Assembly: GCA_903935205.1 (NCBI GenBank)
Contig: CAIZQU010000018.1
Location: 1 to 64,000, forward strand
Reading direction: 5' to 3'
DNA length: 64,000 bases
From: an uncultured cyanobacterium
GTDB taxonomy: Bacteria > Cyanobacteriota > Cyanobacteriia > PCC-6307 > Cyanobiaceae
How positions within the stretch are numbered: the stretch's first letter is position 1; each line of letters opens with the position of its first letter. This document shows positions 10,748 to 21,040 of this stretch, piece after piece. Made by a program: the position numbers and the translations under genes. The notes beneath the pieces were generated by a model. The model made no database searches and was not told the origin of the DNA. It saw only the letters and a program-made list of their open reading frames with translations.

Positions 10748-11330
10748 TCAGGGATCCGGTAACAGTGATGGCGTCACCCCACAACGGTGATGGGCGATCC
10801 AGGCCTGCTCCAGGGACGTCCAGACATCACGCCCCGGCTGTTGCAAGGTCGTGGTGACAGTGAGCAGCCGGCTGCGGCAGATCGCACCCTGGCGGGATTG
10901 GACGCCCCGGCTGTTGCTTGGCAAACCATTGATCTTGCGCTGAATCACCGACTGGCGCAGGGCGCGCTCGGCGGCATTGTTGGTGGGCTCGATTCCACGG
11001 GTCTCCAGGAAGGTCCAAAGGGCATCGGCCACCTGGAGAATCTGGCGGCAGGTGCGCACCGTCCTGGCCCACGGCGTTCGCTCGCCCCGATGACAGCCCA
11101 GCTCCACCACCCGCTGCAACGTGGCCACGAAGACCTGACGGATGGGCCCCAGGCTTGCTGCAAGCTGGGCCAGTCGATCGTTCCGGCCTTGTAGCGGTGC
11201 CAATGGTCAAACAGCTGTTGCTGTAGGCCCAGAAGCTGTGCTCCGAACCCAGCGCTGGCGCCCGGCCTTTCAGCAATTTCTGAGATCCCGGCCGGCGCGG
11301 TGTCCATCGCATGCAGTCTCTGCCTGAGAT
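10748..11330 (-). pseudogene. IS66-family transposase remnant, frameshifted
   Basis: The 3' part encodes an IS66 DDE-transposase C-terminus: RTCRQILQVADALWTFLE, GIEPTNNAAERALRQSVIQRK and QSRQGAICRSRLLTVTTTL. The preceding piece LFDHWHRYKAGTIDWPSLQQA lies in another minus frame and must shift near 11145 to join GPIRQVFVATLQRVVELG. A third frame carries the next upstream fragment (LLKGRAPALGSE). The N-terminal two thirds of the transposase and the accessory genes of an IS66 element are missing. I did not find terminal inverted repeats. It is a dead insertion-sequence remnant. Confidence 0.8.
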
Positions 11331-11626
11331 GCAACTGGGGAATCGGGTCTCCCGTCAAGAGTTCGGCAGAACCGTTATTCACCCCGAGCCGTCACGCCCC
11401 CCCCCTGAACGGATACCGGATTTTACACCAATCCAGGAGACTCGGCCTGAACCAGGCAGCCGCACGCTCCGATTTCACGTTTGCGGATGGCCAGGGATGA
11501 GACCCATGGCTTCAGACGCCATAACCGCAGTGAATGTGTTTCTGCTCACGCCAAACAGTGGCTCAAACAACTGAGCGGACAAGAGCCTCAAATCACAACA
11601 AAGCACCAACCAGCATCGAAGAAATG

Positions 11627-12407
11627 GGGCCCAGAGCGAGTTTTTTTTGCTGTTCCACATTACAATCGTGCATCTATTCATGAGGCGCGCCTACAGTCCA
11701 TTGCCAACCAAGCCTGCAGGAACCTTGAGCCCATTGCATTGGACGATTGTGCGAACGATCATTCTGTTGCGGCCATCAAGAGCTTGTTCTGATCTGGGTT
11801 GCCGAATCAATGGACGACACCAGCAGGGCTGGCCTTGAGAAATGTTCGAACAGCGCCGAAAGCCTCGGCAGAAGATCAAGAGTCATCCCGTTCAAGCACA
11901 TACAGGCATGCACCCCTTGCCACGCAAACAGCATGGTCAAGGGCGCCATTGATTGATGGTCCTCGGCGATGATGGCCAACACTTCCATGGCCTTGGCACC
12001 GAGCAATCAGAGCGCATACTCAACCGTGCCATCGCGCGACCCTCCATCCGAACAGCGAACCTCAAAGCAGCGGCTTTTCTGCTCTACAAAGGAGTCGAGA
12101 CCAACAGCCACCATGCTTCTACCGCCCAAGAAAGCACCTGATCAGGCAGCAAGCTCCGCAGGGTGCCATTGCGCCTCGATTGGGTCGCCGCAAAAGCCTT
12201 TGCCAGCCTTGGGACTGGGTGGTCCCGAGATCCGCTGCGGAGCTCGCTGCCTAATCAAGAGAAAGCATGGGCAACAAAATCAGCGGAATAGACCCTTATC
12301 TCGACCTTTTGCCTGCCACATTTCTTCGCAAATTGGGCATTCAGAAAGCAAGAAATACGGGAGCAACATCTCGGTCAGAGGAAAACAGCCAAGAGACGGC
12401 AACCTGA
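11627..12407 (+). pseudogene. Decayed family-2 glycosyltransferase
   Basis: Successive fragments in different plus frames line up with a GT2 domain. First VFFAVPHYNRASIHEARLQS...LEPIALDDCAND (frame of 11481), the nucleotide-sugar strand with the DD pair. Next SRVIPFKHIQACTPCHANSMVKGA (frame of 11747), then VLGDDGQHF...ILNRAIA (frame of 11953), resembling the DxD region. A protein-like tail, GNKISGIDPYLDLLPATFLRK, ends at 12407. At least two frameshifts and the loss of start context make it non-functional. The region is visibly more AT-rich than its neighbours. Confidence is moderate because the match is by eye. Confidence 0.5.
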
Positions 12408-12459
12408 GGTGCTGCAAAGCAGAAGTCGGATCAGCAACCCGCCCAGTCACAATACCCCC

Positions 12460-14451
12460 ATGATCCAGCCCTATGAGCCCCTCCATCACAAGTACCGCCC
12501 GCAGCGGCTTTCGGAGCTCGTGGGGCAGGAGGCCATCGCCGCCACCCTGGCCAATGCCCTGCGCAGCGGCCGCATCGCCCCCGCCTACCTGTTCAGCGGG
12601 CCCCGCGGCACCGGCAAGACCTCCAGCGCTCGCATCCTGGCTCGCTCGCTCAACTGCATCGCCAGCGCTGGTCCGACCCCTGAACCCTGCGGCAGCTGCG
12701 AACTCTGCCGATCCATCGCCGCCGGCAATGCCCTGGATGTGATCGAGATCGATGCCGCCTCCAACACCGGCGTCGACAACATCCGCGAACTGATCGAGCG
12801 CTCCCGCTTCGCGCCGGTGCAGGCCCGCTGGAAGGTTTATGTGGTGGATGAATGCCACATGCTCTCCACCGCAGCCTTCAACGCCCTGCTCAAGACCCTG
12901 GAGGAACCGCCGCCGCGGGTGGTGTTCGTACTGGCCACGACCGATCCTCAGCGGGTCTTGCCCACGATCCTCTCCCGCTGCCAGCGCTTCGATTTCCGCC
13001 GCATTCCCCTGGAGGCCCTCGAGCAACATCTCCGTTGGATCGCCACACAGGAGAGCATCGGGATCAGCCCCGAGGCCCTGCGGTTGGTGGCCCAGCGCGC
13101 CCAGGGAGGCCTGCGTGACGCGGAAAGCCTGCTGGATCAGCTCAGCCTGCTGCCTCCGCCTGTGGACGTCGAGGCGGTCTGGGAGCTTCTTGGGGCCGTT
13201 CCCGAACAGGAGCTGCTGCAGCTCGCCCAGGCCATGGCCGCACGGGAGCCCCTCGGCGTGGTGGAAACCTGCCGCGACCTGATGGATCGGGGGCGCGAAG
13301 CCGGAGCCGTTCTCCAGGGCCTGGCCAGCCTGCTCCGGGATCTGCTGCTGGCCGGCGTGGCACCGGATCGGCTGGAACTCACCAGCGTCTCGCCGAGCCT
13401 GCGGCCAGAGCTGCCAGGAGTCGCCCGCGCCATCGGCAAGGCGCGCCTTCTGCACTGGCAGGCCCAGCTCAAGGGCAGCGAGCAGCAGCTCCGTCACAGC
13501 GTGCAGCCCCGCCTGTGGCTGGAGGTGCTGCTGCTGGGGCTGCTGGCGGAGGCGCCCACCGGCTCCGCGGAAGCTGGGACCTCGATCCCAGCAGGGATCA
13601 GGGTTGGTGCGACACCATCGGCTCCACCGGCGGCATCGGAACGGTCGCCGGTCGAGCCCCGACGGGCGACCTCTGCGGAGTCGGAAACCCAGCCAGCGGC
13701 GAGTTCCAAGCCGTTGTCTGTCGCTGCCGAGGCCGACAACCGCAACCCTGCCGCCATGGGCGACAGTGCTGGCGCAACCGCTCCCGAAGCGGCGGGCCAC
13801 CAGCAGAACCTCGGCGAATTGTGGCATCAGATCCTGGCCAGCCTCGAGCTGCCCTCGACCCGGATGCTGCTGTCGCAGCAGGCCCATCTGCACCGCCTCG
13901 ACGATCGGCGGGCCGTGGTGCGGGTGGCCGGCAACTGGATCGCCATGGTCCAGACCCGGCGGCCCCTTCTCGAGAAGGCGATGGCGAGGGCACTCGGCAG
14001 TCCGCGGGCGATCACCCTGGAGGCCGGTGAGCAACGCGACGCTCCTGAAGCAACCGCCGGCCCGGTTGCTTCGTCCCCCTCCTCCTCTTCAGGGCCCCCA
14101 CTCAGGGCTTCTCAGCCTGCCGCTGCACCACAGCAGCCCCATGGGCCAGCAGAGCGCCCCACCCCAGCCACGGAACCAGCACCTCAGCCCGCATTGGAAC
14201 GGGCCCCCCAGCCCCCCGGGGAGAGCAACCCAATCGCCGTTCCTGCGGCACCAGCTCACAACCTGCAGGCCGACCCTCCATCCAGCGCAGCAACGACACC
14301 CCTACCCGACAACCACGGGAACAGCACGGCTGAGAGTGAGCCAGCCGCAGCTCAGGCAGCAGACCAGGGCTCGCAATCCCGGATCGATGAAAAAGCCAGA
14401 CTCTTTGCCAGTTTCTTCAATGGCGAAGTGATCTCTGGAGATGGGGCCTGA
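12460..14451 (+). CDS. dnaX: DNA polymerase III subunits gamma and tau
   Basis: Clamp-loader ATPase of the replisome. It begins MIQPYEPLHHKYRPQRLSELVGQ, with Walker A GPRGTGKT at residues 47-54, zinc-binding cysteines including CGSCELC, Walker B VYVVDECHML and the sensor region LEEPPPRVVFVLATTD. After about residue 370 there is a Pro/Ala/Ser-rich linker with a short conserved segment (ELWHQILASLELPSTRMLLSQQA), then a low-complexity tail. At 663 aa it is a tau-length product. There is no intein, unlike dnaX of some filamentous or other cyanobacteria. I chose ATG 12460 over 12409 because the extra residues are unlike the family. Confidence 0.94.
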   Translation: MIQPYEPLHHKYRPQRLSELVGQEAIAATLANALRSGRIAPAYLFSGPRGTGKTSSARILARSLNCIASAGPTPEPCGSCELCRSIAAGNALDVIEIDAASNTGVDNIRELIERSRFAPVQARWKVYVVDECHMLSTAAFNALLKTLEEPPPRVVFVLATTDPQRVLPTILSRCQRFDFRRIPLEALEQHLRWIATQESIGISPEALRLVAQRAQGGLRDAESLLDQLSLLPPPVDVEAVWELLGAVPEQELLQLAQAMAAREPLGVVETCRDLMDRGREAGAVLQGLASLLRDLLLAGVAPDRLELTSVSPSLRPELPGVARAIGKARLLHWQAQLKGSEQQLRHSVQPRLWLEVLLLGLLAEAPTGSAEAGTSIPAGIRVGATPSAPPAASERSPVEPRRATSAESETQPAASSKPLSVAAEADNRNPAAMGDSAGATAPEAAGHQQNLGELWHQILASLELPSTRMLLSQQAHLHRLDDRRAVVRVAGNWIAMVQTRRPLLEKAMARALGSPRAITLEAGEQRDAPEATAGPVASSPSSSSGPPLRASQPAAAPQQPHGPAERPTPATEPAPQPALERAPQPPGESNPIAVPAAPAHNLQADPPSSAATTPLPDNHGNSTAESEPAAAQAADQGSQSRIDEKARLFASFFNGEVISGDGA

Positions 14452-14463
14452 TCCGCTGCACAT

Positions 14464-15975
14464 TCAGGTGCCAGAGGATTCGGTGGCGATCTCGATATCG
14501 ATGGGCCTGTCCTCGTTGTTGGGATCGGGATCAGGGGTGAGATCCATTCCCCCTGCGCCATGGGCCGTCTTCGCCCAGACCAGAGATTTTGGCAGCAGAG
14601 CCATCTTCAGCACCACCCAGGGGATCACCACAAACCAGTGGATCAGATAAACGATCCCCAGAGCCAGGTTGAACGGAGTGGGTCGAGGCAGCTCCGGGCC
14701 CTCGCTGGGGCGTGCGCACCCCCTGGCCATCGAGAATCCCGACAGACCGAGGGCGACCACCGAGAAGGGCCACATCCCCGGCGGCGTGCCGCTGATCACG
14801 GCTCCGAGGAGATCGGCCACCGCCATCACCGGCAGCACGTACTGCAGCACGAAGAAGGCGGCAAGATCAATCTTCTGGCTGCGGTTCAGGCGGTCGGAGA
14901 GCAGCTGATCGCTGTAATCGAAGAAGCGTTGCAGGCCGCCCTCGGCCCAGCGCTGGCGCTGGCGCCACAGGGCCGGCAGGGTGAGCACAGCCTCCTCGCA
15001 CACCGGCGGGTCCCAGAGCACACCCACGGGCAGACCGGCCAGCAGCAGCCGGAAACTCAGATCGAGGTCGTCAGTGATCGTTGCCTCGTTGAAGCCACCA
15101 GCCCTCTGCACGGCATCGCGGCGGAGCAGCTGACCATTGCCCCGCAGTTCCGCCACCCCACCGCGGGCCAGTCGTCCCTCCTGAATCGTGGCATCGAGCG
15201 CCATCTCCATCGCCTGGGCGCGGGTGAGCCAGTTCTGAGCCGCGTTGACCTCCGCCTTGCGCAGCTGCACCGCCGCCCAGCCCCCGGACTCGGCAAAGGC
15301 AATCGCCCGCTCGAGCAGATCAGGCGTCAGATCGGCATCGGCATCGAGAACCAGCATCCAGCGCCCCTGAAGCTGCTCCATCACCAGATTGAGCGCCGCC
15401 GACTTCCCTCCCCCGGCATCTCGGCTGCGGCGCAGCACCCGCAGACCGGGATGCTGGGTCTTCAGCTCGGCCAGGCGCTGGGGGGTGCGATCCTCGCTGC
15501 CGTCATCGATCACCCAGAGGCGCAGCTGCTCCTCTGGCCAGCGCAGCCGCATCACACGCTCCACCAGGCGGCCGATCACCGCTTCCTCATCCCGGGCCGC
15601 CACCACCACATCCACGGCCGGTGATGGGAGTGGAGCTGGGGACCCTGCCTGGGGGATGATCCCGGCCACCTTCGGCAGCGGAGGCGGGGCAAGAGGATCG
15701 CTGATCGCTGGCGGCACTGTCACCGGCACCGACGCGCTCGGCGTCAGCCCGGGCCCGACAGGATTCTCCGGGTTGCGGGGCCTGACCAAGACGGTGCGCA
15801 CCGCGTAGACCCCGAGCAGGCCCGCCAGTCCCAGGGAGGGCAGCAGCCGTGCCAGAGGCCCGAGCGCATGGGGTAAAAGCCCTGCGGCCAGGCAGGTGAT
15901 CAGAAAGAGCGCAGCCTTGGGGCGGCGATCGTCGGAGCTGCCGCCGCCCATGACCGCTCCCAAAAGATTGGGCAA
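14464..15975 (-). CDS. Membrane family-2 glycosyltransferase, MgdA-like
   Basis: Probably 1,2-diacylglycerol 3-beta-glucosyltransferase, the first step of cyanobacterial galactolipid synthesis. The protein starts with a DRRPKAALFLITCL membrane lead like that remembered for Sll1377. The catalytic domain has WVIDDGSEDRTP, VLDADADLTP, the acceptor region ATITDDLDLS and the processive-type QRQRWAEGG box. C-terminal membrane segments include AAFFVLQYVLPVMAVADLL and FNLALGIVYLIHWFVVIPWVVL. A Pro-rich linker of about 60 residues separates the N-terminal helices from the catalytic domain. It could also be another GT2 of similar build. It converges on dnaX with a 12-base gap. Confidence 0.75.
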   Translation of the reverse strand: MPNLLGAVMGGGSSDDRRPKAALFLITCLAAGLLPHALGPLARLLPSLGLAGLLGVYAVRTVLVRPRNPENPVGPGLTPSASVPVTVPPAISDPLAPPPLPKVAGIIPQAGSPAPLPSPAVDVVVAARDEEAVIGRLVERVMRLRWPEEQLRLWVIDDGSEDRTPQRLAELKTQHPGLRVLRRSRDAGGGKSAALNLVMEQLQGRWMLVLDADADLTPDLLERAIAFAESGGWAAVQLRKAEVNAAQNWLTRAQAMEMALDATIQEGRLARGGVAELRGNGQLLRRDAVQRAGGFNEATITDDLDLSFRLLLAGLPVGVLWDPPVCEEAVLTLPALWRQRQRWAEGGLQRFFDYSDQLLSDRLNRSQKIDLAAFFVLQYVLPVMAVADLLGAVISGTPPGMWPFSVVALGLSGFSMARGCARPSEGPELPRPTPFNLALGIVYLIHWFVVIPWVVLKMALLPKSLVWAKTAHGAGGMDLTPDPDPNNEDRPIDIEIATESSGT

Positions 15976-16110
15976 CTCTAAAGGGCTGCTCCTTCAGGCA
16001 GCGGCGTGAGCCGGGGGGGATTGCCGAAAGCCGCGGCGCCAGGCCTCCTGCCGCGGCCCGGACCATGACCGATCGGCCGGGCCCCGTTCCCCCGGTCGCC
16101 GTGATCCGCT

Positions 16111-17754
16111 TCAGCTCCCCTCGAGGGCCGGGGCGATCGCCTCCAGGGGCTGGAGCGTCGCTCCGGGGTAGTAGTGGCGCAGGATCCGCTCGCTGCTCCA
16201 GCCGCGGCGGGCCAGATCGATCGCCCCCGCCTGGGAGAGGCCGGCGCCGTGGCCGAAGCCTCCCCCCACCAGGCTCCACAGCCCGGGAGCGGCGGGACTG
16301 AGGCTGAACAGGGTGCTCGGCAACTCCCGCAGGGTGCGGCGGATGGCATCGCGGCGGAGCACGGTGCGGCCCGTGGCCCCCTCGATCTGGAGGGCCAGCA
16401 CCCGCCCGCTCGGCCCCCGCTCCAGCACCGCCAGCCCCCGCACCGCTCCGACCCCCTGCCCCCGGGCCGCCAGGGCCTCGGCCAGCCGGGCGGCACTCAG
16501 CTGGCGGCGCCAGCGAAAGCGCGGATGGTCGGCGCCATAGGCCCCGCTGCCATCAGCCAGCAGGCGCGGCAGGCTGGCCGCCGGCAGCGGCAGCGGCGTG
16601 CGGGCGGCGAAGGCGGCGTCGCCGTCGGCGAAGGCGGTCAGGTAGGGCAGGGGGGCCGCCTCCCAGGCCTCCTCAAGGCCCGCCGCCACACCTCCGTTGC
16701 TGGCGTGATACACCGCATGGATCGGTTCGCCGGCGGCGGTCATCACCAGGGAGCGGCTGGCCGCGATCGCCCCACGCACCGCCGCTCCGGCCTGGCGGGG
16801 ATCGCTGTAGACCTGGCACTGGGTGTCGGCGCAGAGGTGGTAGCCATCCACCCGGTAGCGGATCCGGTTGCGCACCGCCCAGGTGCGGGCGAGCACCGCC
16901 TGGGCGGCAAGGGCGGCGGGGGGCGAGCCGGCACCGATCTCGTGGGGCACCACCCCCTGCAGATAGCGCTCCAGCGGCACCTCCTCCACCAAAGTCCAGC
17001 CGCCATGGGCATCAGCCTGCAGACGGAAGCTGCCGCTGTGCACCCCCTCGCCCCAACGCAGACCCTGGGGCGCCTGGATGCGGATCGGTCCAGCCAACAC
17101 CCGCTCGGCTCCGGCCTGGAGCAGCACCGGCACCAGGCGGCCGGTCTCGCGGCGCTCCACCAGCCTCGCCTCCAGCTGGGGCGGCGGCGCCGCTCCCGCC
17201 GGGGCCCACACCTCCCAGTCGCCGGGACGGGCGATCAGGGCCGGCACCCCGGCTTCCCGCCAGCGACGGGCCGCCGCCTCGGCACTCTCGTAGCTGGCGA
17301 AGGGTCCCAGAACCTCGCGCCGCAGCAGCAGGGGCTCGGGCAGGGGCTGCCAGCGCCAGCGCAGCAGGAATCCGGGACCCTGCAGCTGGACCCCGGCGCC
17401 GTCCTCCAGCATCAGGGTTCCGGCGGCCGCCGTGAGCCGCAGGGGGGGGAGGCTGGCGGCGGCGGCCTGGGTACCGGCCCCCAGGCGGGAGGCCAGGGCC
17501 ACCCAGAGCACCGGATCAGATCCCCGCAGGGGCGGCGGCGGCGGCACCGGCCAGTGCAGGGCCGCGGCCTCCGGCGGCAGGGTGGGGGGTGCCGGCGGCG
17601 GGGCCGGCCGATCCGAGGCCCGGCAGCCGACCGGCAGCAGCAGCAGCAGGGCGCCGAACAGCCAGGCACCGCCGCGGCTCAGGGATGGGCGGGACCGGAC
17701 GGGGCGGGCCTGGCCGACGGGCGGCCGGGGGCTGGAGAACGGGCGGAGCGGCAT
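16111..17754 (-). CDS. SpoIID/LytB-domain secreted protein
   Basis: An N-terminal membrane or lipoprotein-type signal ([18 protein letters not shown]) is followed by a Pro-rich spacer, an SPOR-like region ([26 protein letters not shown]) and then a SpoIID domain. The domain shows [35 protein letters not shown] and the closing [33 protein letters not shown]. Relatives in other bacteria are lytic enzymes on peptidoglycan; the cyanobacterial role is not established. ATG 17754 gives 547 aa; the 781-codon frame reads back through rpmI and rplT and is not credible. It is divergent from rpmI by 75 bases. Confidence 0.85.
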   Translation of the reverse strand: MPLRPFSSPRPPVGQARPVRSRPSLSRGGAWLFGALLLLLPVGCRASDRPAPPPAPPTLPPEAAALHWPVPPPPPLRGSDPVLWVALASRLGAGTQAAAASLPPLRLTAAAGTLMLEDGAGVQLQGPGFLLRWRWQPLPEPLLLRREVLGPFASYESAEAAARRWREAGVPALIARPGDWEVWAPAGAAPPPQLEARLVERRETGRLVPVLLQAGAERVLAGPIRIQAPQGLRWGEGVHSGSFRLQADAHGGWTLVEEVPLERYLQGVVPHEIGAGSPPAALAAQAVLARTWAVRNRIRYRVDGYHLCADTQCQVYSDPRQAGAAVRGAIAASRSLVMTAAGEPIHAVYHASNGGVAAGLEEAWEAAPLPYLTAFADGDAAFAARTPLPLPAASLPRLLADGSGAYGADHPRFRWRRQLSAARLAEALAARGQGVGAVRGLAVLERGPSGRVLALQIEGATGRTVLRRDAIRRTLRELPSTLFSLSPAAPGLWSLVGGGFGHGAGLSQAGAIDLARRGWSSERILRHYYPGATLQPLEAIAPALEGS

Positions 17755-17829
17755 GGGGCTGGGAGCCGGGGGCTTGGAGGAGGGGGAAGCCGCGTCGTAC
17801 TCTGCTTGTTTGTGCCCGCTGCCCCCGCA

Positions 17830-18027
17830 ATGCCGAAGCTCAAGACCCGCAAAGCAGCCGCGAAGCGGTTCCAGGTGACCGGCAGCGGCAAGTTCATGCG
17901 GCGCCACGCCTTCCGCAATCACCTGCTCGATCACAAGAGCGCCAAGCGCAAGCGCTGGCTGGGCACCATGGCCGTCGTCGACGAGCGCGACGCCGACAAC
18001 GTGGCGCGCATGCTGCCCTACGCCTGA
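17830..18027 (+). CDS. rpmI: 50S ribosomal protein L35
   Basis: 65 aa, starting [20 protein letters not shown] and ending ARMLPYA, the standard bacterial L35. It is buried in a long artefactual frame in the ORF track. rplT follows after 84 bases, the usual order; infC is not in this operon here. Confidence 0.97.
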   Translation: MPKLKTRKAAAKRFQVTGSGKFMRRHAFRNHLLDHKSAKRKRWLGTMAVVDERDADNVARMLPYA

Positions 18028-18111
18028 TCCGCCGGCCCGGCGACGGCGGCTGCCTTTGCCGCTGCGCCAGCACCACGCCCGCACCCGATTCCCCACCCAC
18101 CGTTCTGATCC

Positions 18112-18459
18112 ATGGCCCGCGTCAAGAGGGGCAACGTCGCCCGCAAACGCCGCAACAAGATCCTTCGCCTTGCCCGGGGCTTCCAGGGCAGCAACGGCAG
18201 CCTCTTCCGCACCGCCAATCAGCGGGTGATGAAGGCCCTTTGCAACGCCTACCGCGACCGCCGGCGCCGCAAGCGTGATTTCCGCCGCCTCTGGATCGCC
18301 CGGATCAATGCCGCAGCCCGCCTGCACGGGCTCAGCTACAGCCGCCTGATCGGCGGTCTGAAGAAGGCCGATGTGCGCCTCAACCGCAAGATGCTGGCCC
18401 AGCTGGCCGTGGCCGACCCCGCCAGCTTCGCTGCCGTGGCCACTGCCGCCGGCCACTGA
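18112..18459 (+). CDS. rplT: 50S ribosomal protein L20
   Basis: 115 aa. Starts [21 protein letters not shown] and contains FRQ-type RNA-binding helices ([31 protein letters not shown]). L20 is an early 50S assembly protein and often represses its own operon in other bacteria. It sits between rpmI and a TPR gene 11 bases downstream. Confidence 0.97.
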   Translation: MARVKRGNVARKRRNKILRLARGFQGSNGSLFRTANQRVMKALCNAYRDRRRRKRDFRRLWIARINAAARLHGLSYSRLIGGLKKADVRLNRKMLAQLAVADPASFAAVATAAGH

Positions 18460-18470
18460 GCCCGGCTGTC

Positions 18471-19118
18471 ATGCAGGATCTGCTTCCCCAGACCTATCTG
18501 ATCGGCCTGATCCTGCTGCTCGCCGCCGTCGCCGTGGTGGTGGGACGCCAGGTGCTGCGGGTTCAGCGGGATGAACGCACCCTCGCCCGCCTCGGCGGCG
18601 AGGGCGTCAGCAGCGGCGGCACCGACGCCTCCACCCTCTACGAACTCGCTTCGGTGCAGCTGCGCAAGCGGCTCTACGGCCAGGCCACCGACACCCTCAA
18701 ACAGGCCCTGCGCCTGGCCCAGGCGGAGAAGGCGCCCGATGAGGCCAGGGCTCTGATCGAAAATGCCCTCGGCTTCGGCCTGGCTGCCCAGAATCGTTTT
18801 CCGGCGGCGATTCGCCACTACCGCTCGGCGTTGCAGTGCAAGCCCGACTATCCCGTGGCCCTCAACAACCTGGCCTATGCCCTCAGCAAGCAGGGCGAGG
18901 CCGAGGAGGCCAAGGTCCTCTATGAACGCACCCTGAGCCTTGATCCGGGCAACGGCACAGCCCGCAAAGGACTGCGCAGCCTTGAGCGCCGTCGCGGCAT
19001 TCCCCGTGGCCCCGGAGGGGGTGGTTCCGGCGGGGGTGGCACCGGCGCCGGCGAAGGCGGCAGGCCCGCTGCAGAGGGCCGCAGTGGCGAGCGCAAGGGT
19101 TTCAGCAAGGCGGTCTGA
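18471..19118 (+). CDS. TPR-repeat membrane-anchored protein
   Basis: One N-terminal membrane helix (TYLIGLILLLAAVAVVVGRQVL) is followed by three tetratricopeptide-like repeats between about residues 55 and 165 (KRLYGQATDTLKQALRLAQ, NRFPAAIRHYRSALQCKPDYPVALNNLAYALSKQG, EEAKVLYERTLSLDPGN). The C-terminus is Gly/Arg-rich. It directly follows rplT and is probably co-transcribed; similar TPR genes lie beside rplT in other cyanobacteria as far as I recall. The partner protein is unknown. Confidence 0.8.
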   Translation: MQDLLPQTYLIGLILLLAAVAVVVGRQVLRVQRDERTLARLGGEGVSSGGTDASTLYELASVQLRKRLYGQATDTLKQALRLAQAEKAPDEARALIENALGFGLAAQNRFPAAIRHYRSALQCKPDYPVALNNLAYALSKQGEAEEAKVLYERTLSLDPGNGTARKGLRSLERRRGIPRGPGGGGSGGGGTGAGEGGRPAAEGRSGERKGFSKAV

Positions 19119-19137
19119 CTCCGGCCTGATCAGCCAG

Positions 19138-19170
19138 CCACCGACCAGCTGGCCATCAGCTGGTCGGTGG
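19138..19170 (+). terminator. Hairpin after rpmI-rplT-TPR operon
   Basis: A perfect 14-bp inverted repeat (CCACCGACCAGCTG / CAGCTGGTCGGTGG) with a 5-base loop begins 19 bases after the TPR stop. There is no U-tract, as is common for cyanobacterial terminators. It also lies at the 3' side of the opposing gene at 19329 and could act in both directions. Confidence 0.7.
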
Positions 19171-19328
19171 GGCCCAGACCATTGATCGAGCGGGCAGCCG
19201 TGGCCCTTCGCCCTTGCCTGCCGACCAGCTTCCGACCTGTGCCATCGAGGCTCTCGCGCCCCGTGCACCTACCCAGAGAATCTGGAGCGGCATCCCGGTC
19301 GGGGCCCGTGTGAGGTCCGGTGCCGAAA

Positions 19329-19886
19329 TCACCAGAGGCCGCGGATCGGCTCGGCTCCAGGGGCCGGCGGAAGGGCGCGCCTGGCGATCGGCGACAACAC
19401 CAGCCGCCCCCCCATGGCCGTCAGTCGATCGGCCTTCCAGCCGGCCAAGGTCATCCCCTGCACGCCCTGAAAGGATCCACCGGGCTGCAGGCTCGGCCCC
19501 GGGTCTGATCCGAGCACCAGCAGGTCCAGCTGATCGGAACGGGCGTTGAAATTGCCCTGAACAGGAGAGACCCGATCCGCCACCCGAATCTCCCCGACCA
19601 GCACGACCATCTGCCCGGCGGCACTGACCTGCTCCAGCGACAACTCGACCGCCTGGGGGCCACTGCCGTCGAAGGGAACGTAACTGCCGCTCCAGAAGCG
19701 GGGCATCTGGTCGCGGAGCAGGGCGGCCCGCCCGATCGGATCGAAGGTCTCCACCGGTGAGGACTCGATCAGGGGCAGCACAGCGCCCCCGGGGCCACTG
19801 GGCAGGGGGGCTCGGTAAGCGTCGCTGGGCAGCGGCGTGGCGGCCACCAGCAGGGGCAGAGCCATCGGAGCGATCGGCATCGGCAT
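19329..19886 (-). CDS. Conserved-type secreted protein of unknown function
   Basis: I do not recognise a named family. ATG 19886 gives 185 aa with a plausible signal peptide (MPMPIAPMALPLLVAATPLPSDA). The rest is beta-rich and reads as a folded domain (FWSGSYVPFDGSGPQAVELSLEQVSAAGQMVVLVGEIRV). The longer frame to 20018 overlaps the divergent thiG gene and is less likely. It may be an envelope or lumen protein. Confidence 0.6.
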   Translation of the reverse strand: MPMPIAPMALPLLVAATPLPSDAYRAPLPSGPGGAVLPLIESSPVETFDPIGRAALLRDQMPRFWSGSYVPFDGSGPQAVELSLEQVSAAGQMVVLVGEIRVADRVSPVQGNFNARSDQLDLLVLGSDPGPSLQPGGSFQGVQGMTLAGWKADRLTAMGGRLVLSPIARRALPPAPGAEPIRGLW

Positions 19887-19945
19887 GGCGGCGAATCTCA
19901 GGCCAGAGCGCAGACTAAAGGGAGTCACCGCCCGCGCCGCCGGTC

Positions 19946-20851
19946 TTGAACGCCCCCGCCCCCGGATCCGCCGCGACCGCCCCCGCCCCGAACCCGGCGA
20001 CGACCGACCGGCCAGCAACCCTGGTCGACGCCACCGCCCCCCAGCAGCCCGCCGAAGCCGATGGGGGCCTCTGGATCGGGGGGCGCCGCTTCCGTAGCCG
20101 GCTGATGACCGGCACCGGCAAATACCCGTCCCTGGCGCTGATGCAGGCCAGCCTGGCGGCGAGCGCCTGCGAGATCGTCACGGTGGCGGTGCGGCGGGTA
20201 CAGAGCCAGGCCCCGGGCCACGGCGGCCTGATGGAGGCGATCGACTGGAGCCGCATCTGGATGCTGCCCAACACCGCCGGCTGCGCCACCGCCGAGGAGG
20301 CGATCCGGGTGGCCCGGCTGGGCAGGGAGCTGGCCAAGCTGGCAGGCCAGGAGGACAACACGTTCGTCAAGCTGGAGGTGATCCCGGACAGCCGCCACCT
20401 GCTGCCCGATCCGATCGGCACCCTGCAGGCCGCTGAGCAGTTGGTGAAGGAGGGATTCACGGTGTTGCCTTACATCAACGCCGACCCACTGCTGGCTCGC
20501 CGCCTTGAGGAGGCCGGCTGCGCCACCGTGATGCCCCTGGGCTCGCCGATCGGCTCCGGCCAGGGCATCCGCAATGCCGCCAACATCGCTCTGATCATCG
20601 AGGAGGCCCGCGTGCCGGTTGTGGTGGACGCCGGCATCGGCGTGCCGAGCGAGGCGGCCCAGGCGATGGAGATGGGGGCCGATGCCCTGCTGATCAACAG
20701 CGCCATCGCCATGGCCGGCGATCCGGTGGCGATGGCCCGTGCCATGGCCCTGGCCTGCGAAGCGGGCCGCAGCGCCCTGCTGGCCGGCAGGCTGCCACTG
20801 CGGGCCGATGCGAGTCCGAGCTCACCGGGACAGGGCCGGCTGGGCCGCTGA
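19946..20851 (+). CDS. thiG: Thiazole synthase
   Basis: Forms the thiazole phosphate moiety of thiamine from deoxyxylulose phosphate, dehydroglycine and ThiS thiocarboxylate. Visible markers: [19 protein letters not shown], the Schiff-base lysine in VKLEVIPD, and the phosphate site motifs [12 protein letters not shown] and [31 protein letters not shown]. The start is a TTG at 19946 with a 35-residue low-complexity lead; translation may start later. thiL, later in the same vitamin pathway, is far away at the window's end. Confidence 0.95.
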   Translation: MNAPAPGSAATAPAPNPATTDRPATLVDATAPQQPAEADGGLWIGGRRFRSRLMTGTGKYPSLALMQASLAASACEIVTVAVRRVQSQAPGHGGLMEAIDWSRIWMLPNTAGCATAEEAIRVARLGRELAKLAGQEDNTFVKLEVIPDSRHLLPDPIGTLQAAEQLVKEGFTVLPYINADPLLARRLEEAGCATVMPLGSPIGSGQGIRNAANIALIIEEARVPVVVDAGIGVPSEAAQAMEMGADALLINSAIAMAGDPVAMARAMALACEAGRSALLAGRLPLRADASPSSPGQGRLGR

Positions 20852-20878
20852 GGGCCTGAGCCACCTGCCCGACGGCCT

Positions 20879-20905
20879 CGCCCCGGGGGAGCTCGCCCCG
20901 GGGCG
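20879..20905 (+). terminator. Hairpin after thiG
   Basis: A perfect 10-bp inverted repeat (CGCCCCGGGG / CCCCGGGGCG) with a 7-base loop starts 27 bases after the thiG stop. It has no T-run, so it is a candidate terminator by position and stability only. Confidence 0.6.
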
Positions 20906-21040
20906 CTGGACCCAGCGACCCCAAGCCAGAACCCTGATGGGGGCTGTGACGCCCCGTGAAGCGTCTGTGACAGATCCGGGGCTTGGCGCGGCGATCGGTC
21001 CTGGGCTCCATAACGTTCCCGCACGTTCACCATCCAAGCC

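Noticed and set aside
12280-14034. 584-codon minus-strand ORF
   Set aside because: Antisense to dnaX.
16111-18456. SpoIID-like gene extending back to 18456
   Set aside because: The upstream part is antisense to rpmI and rplT; the ATG at 17754 followed by a signal sequence is the sensible start.
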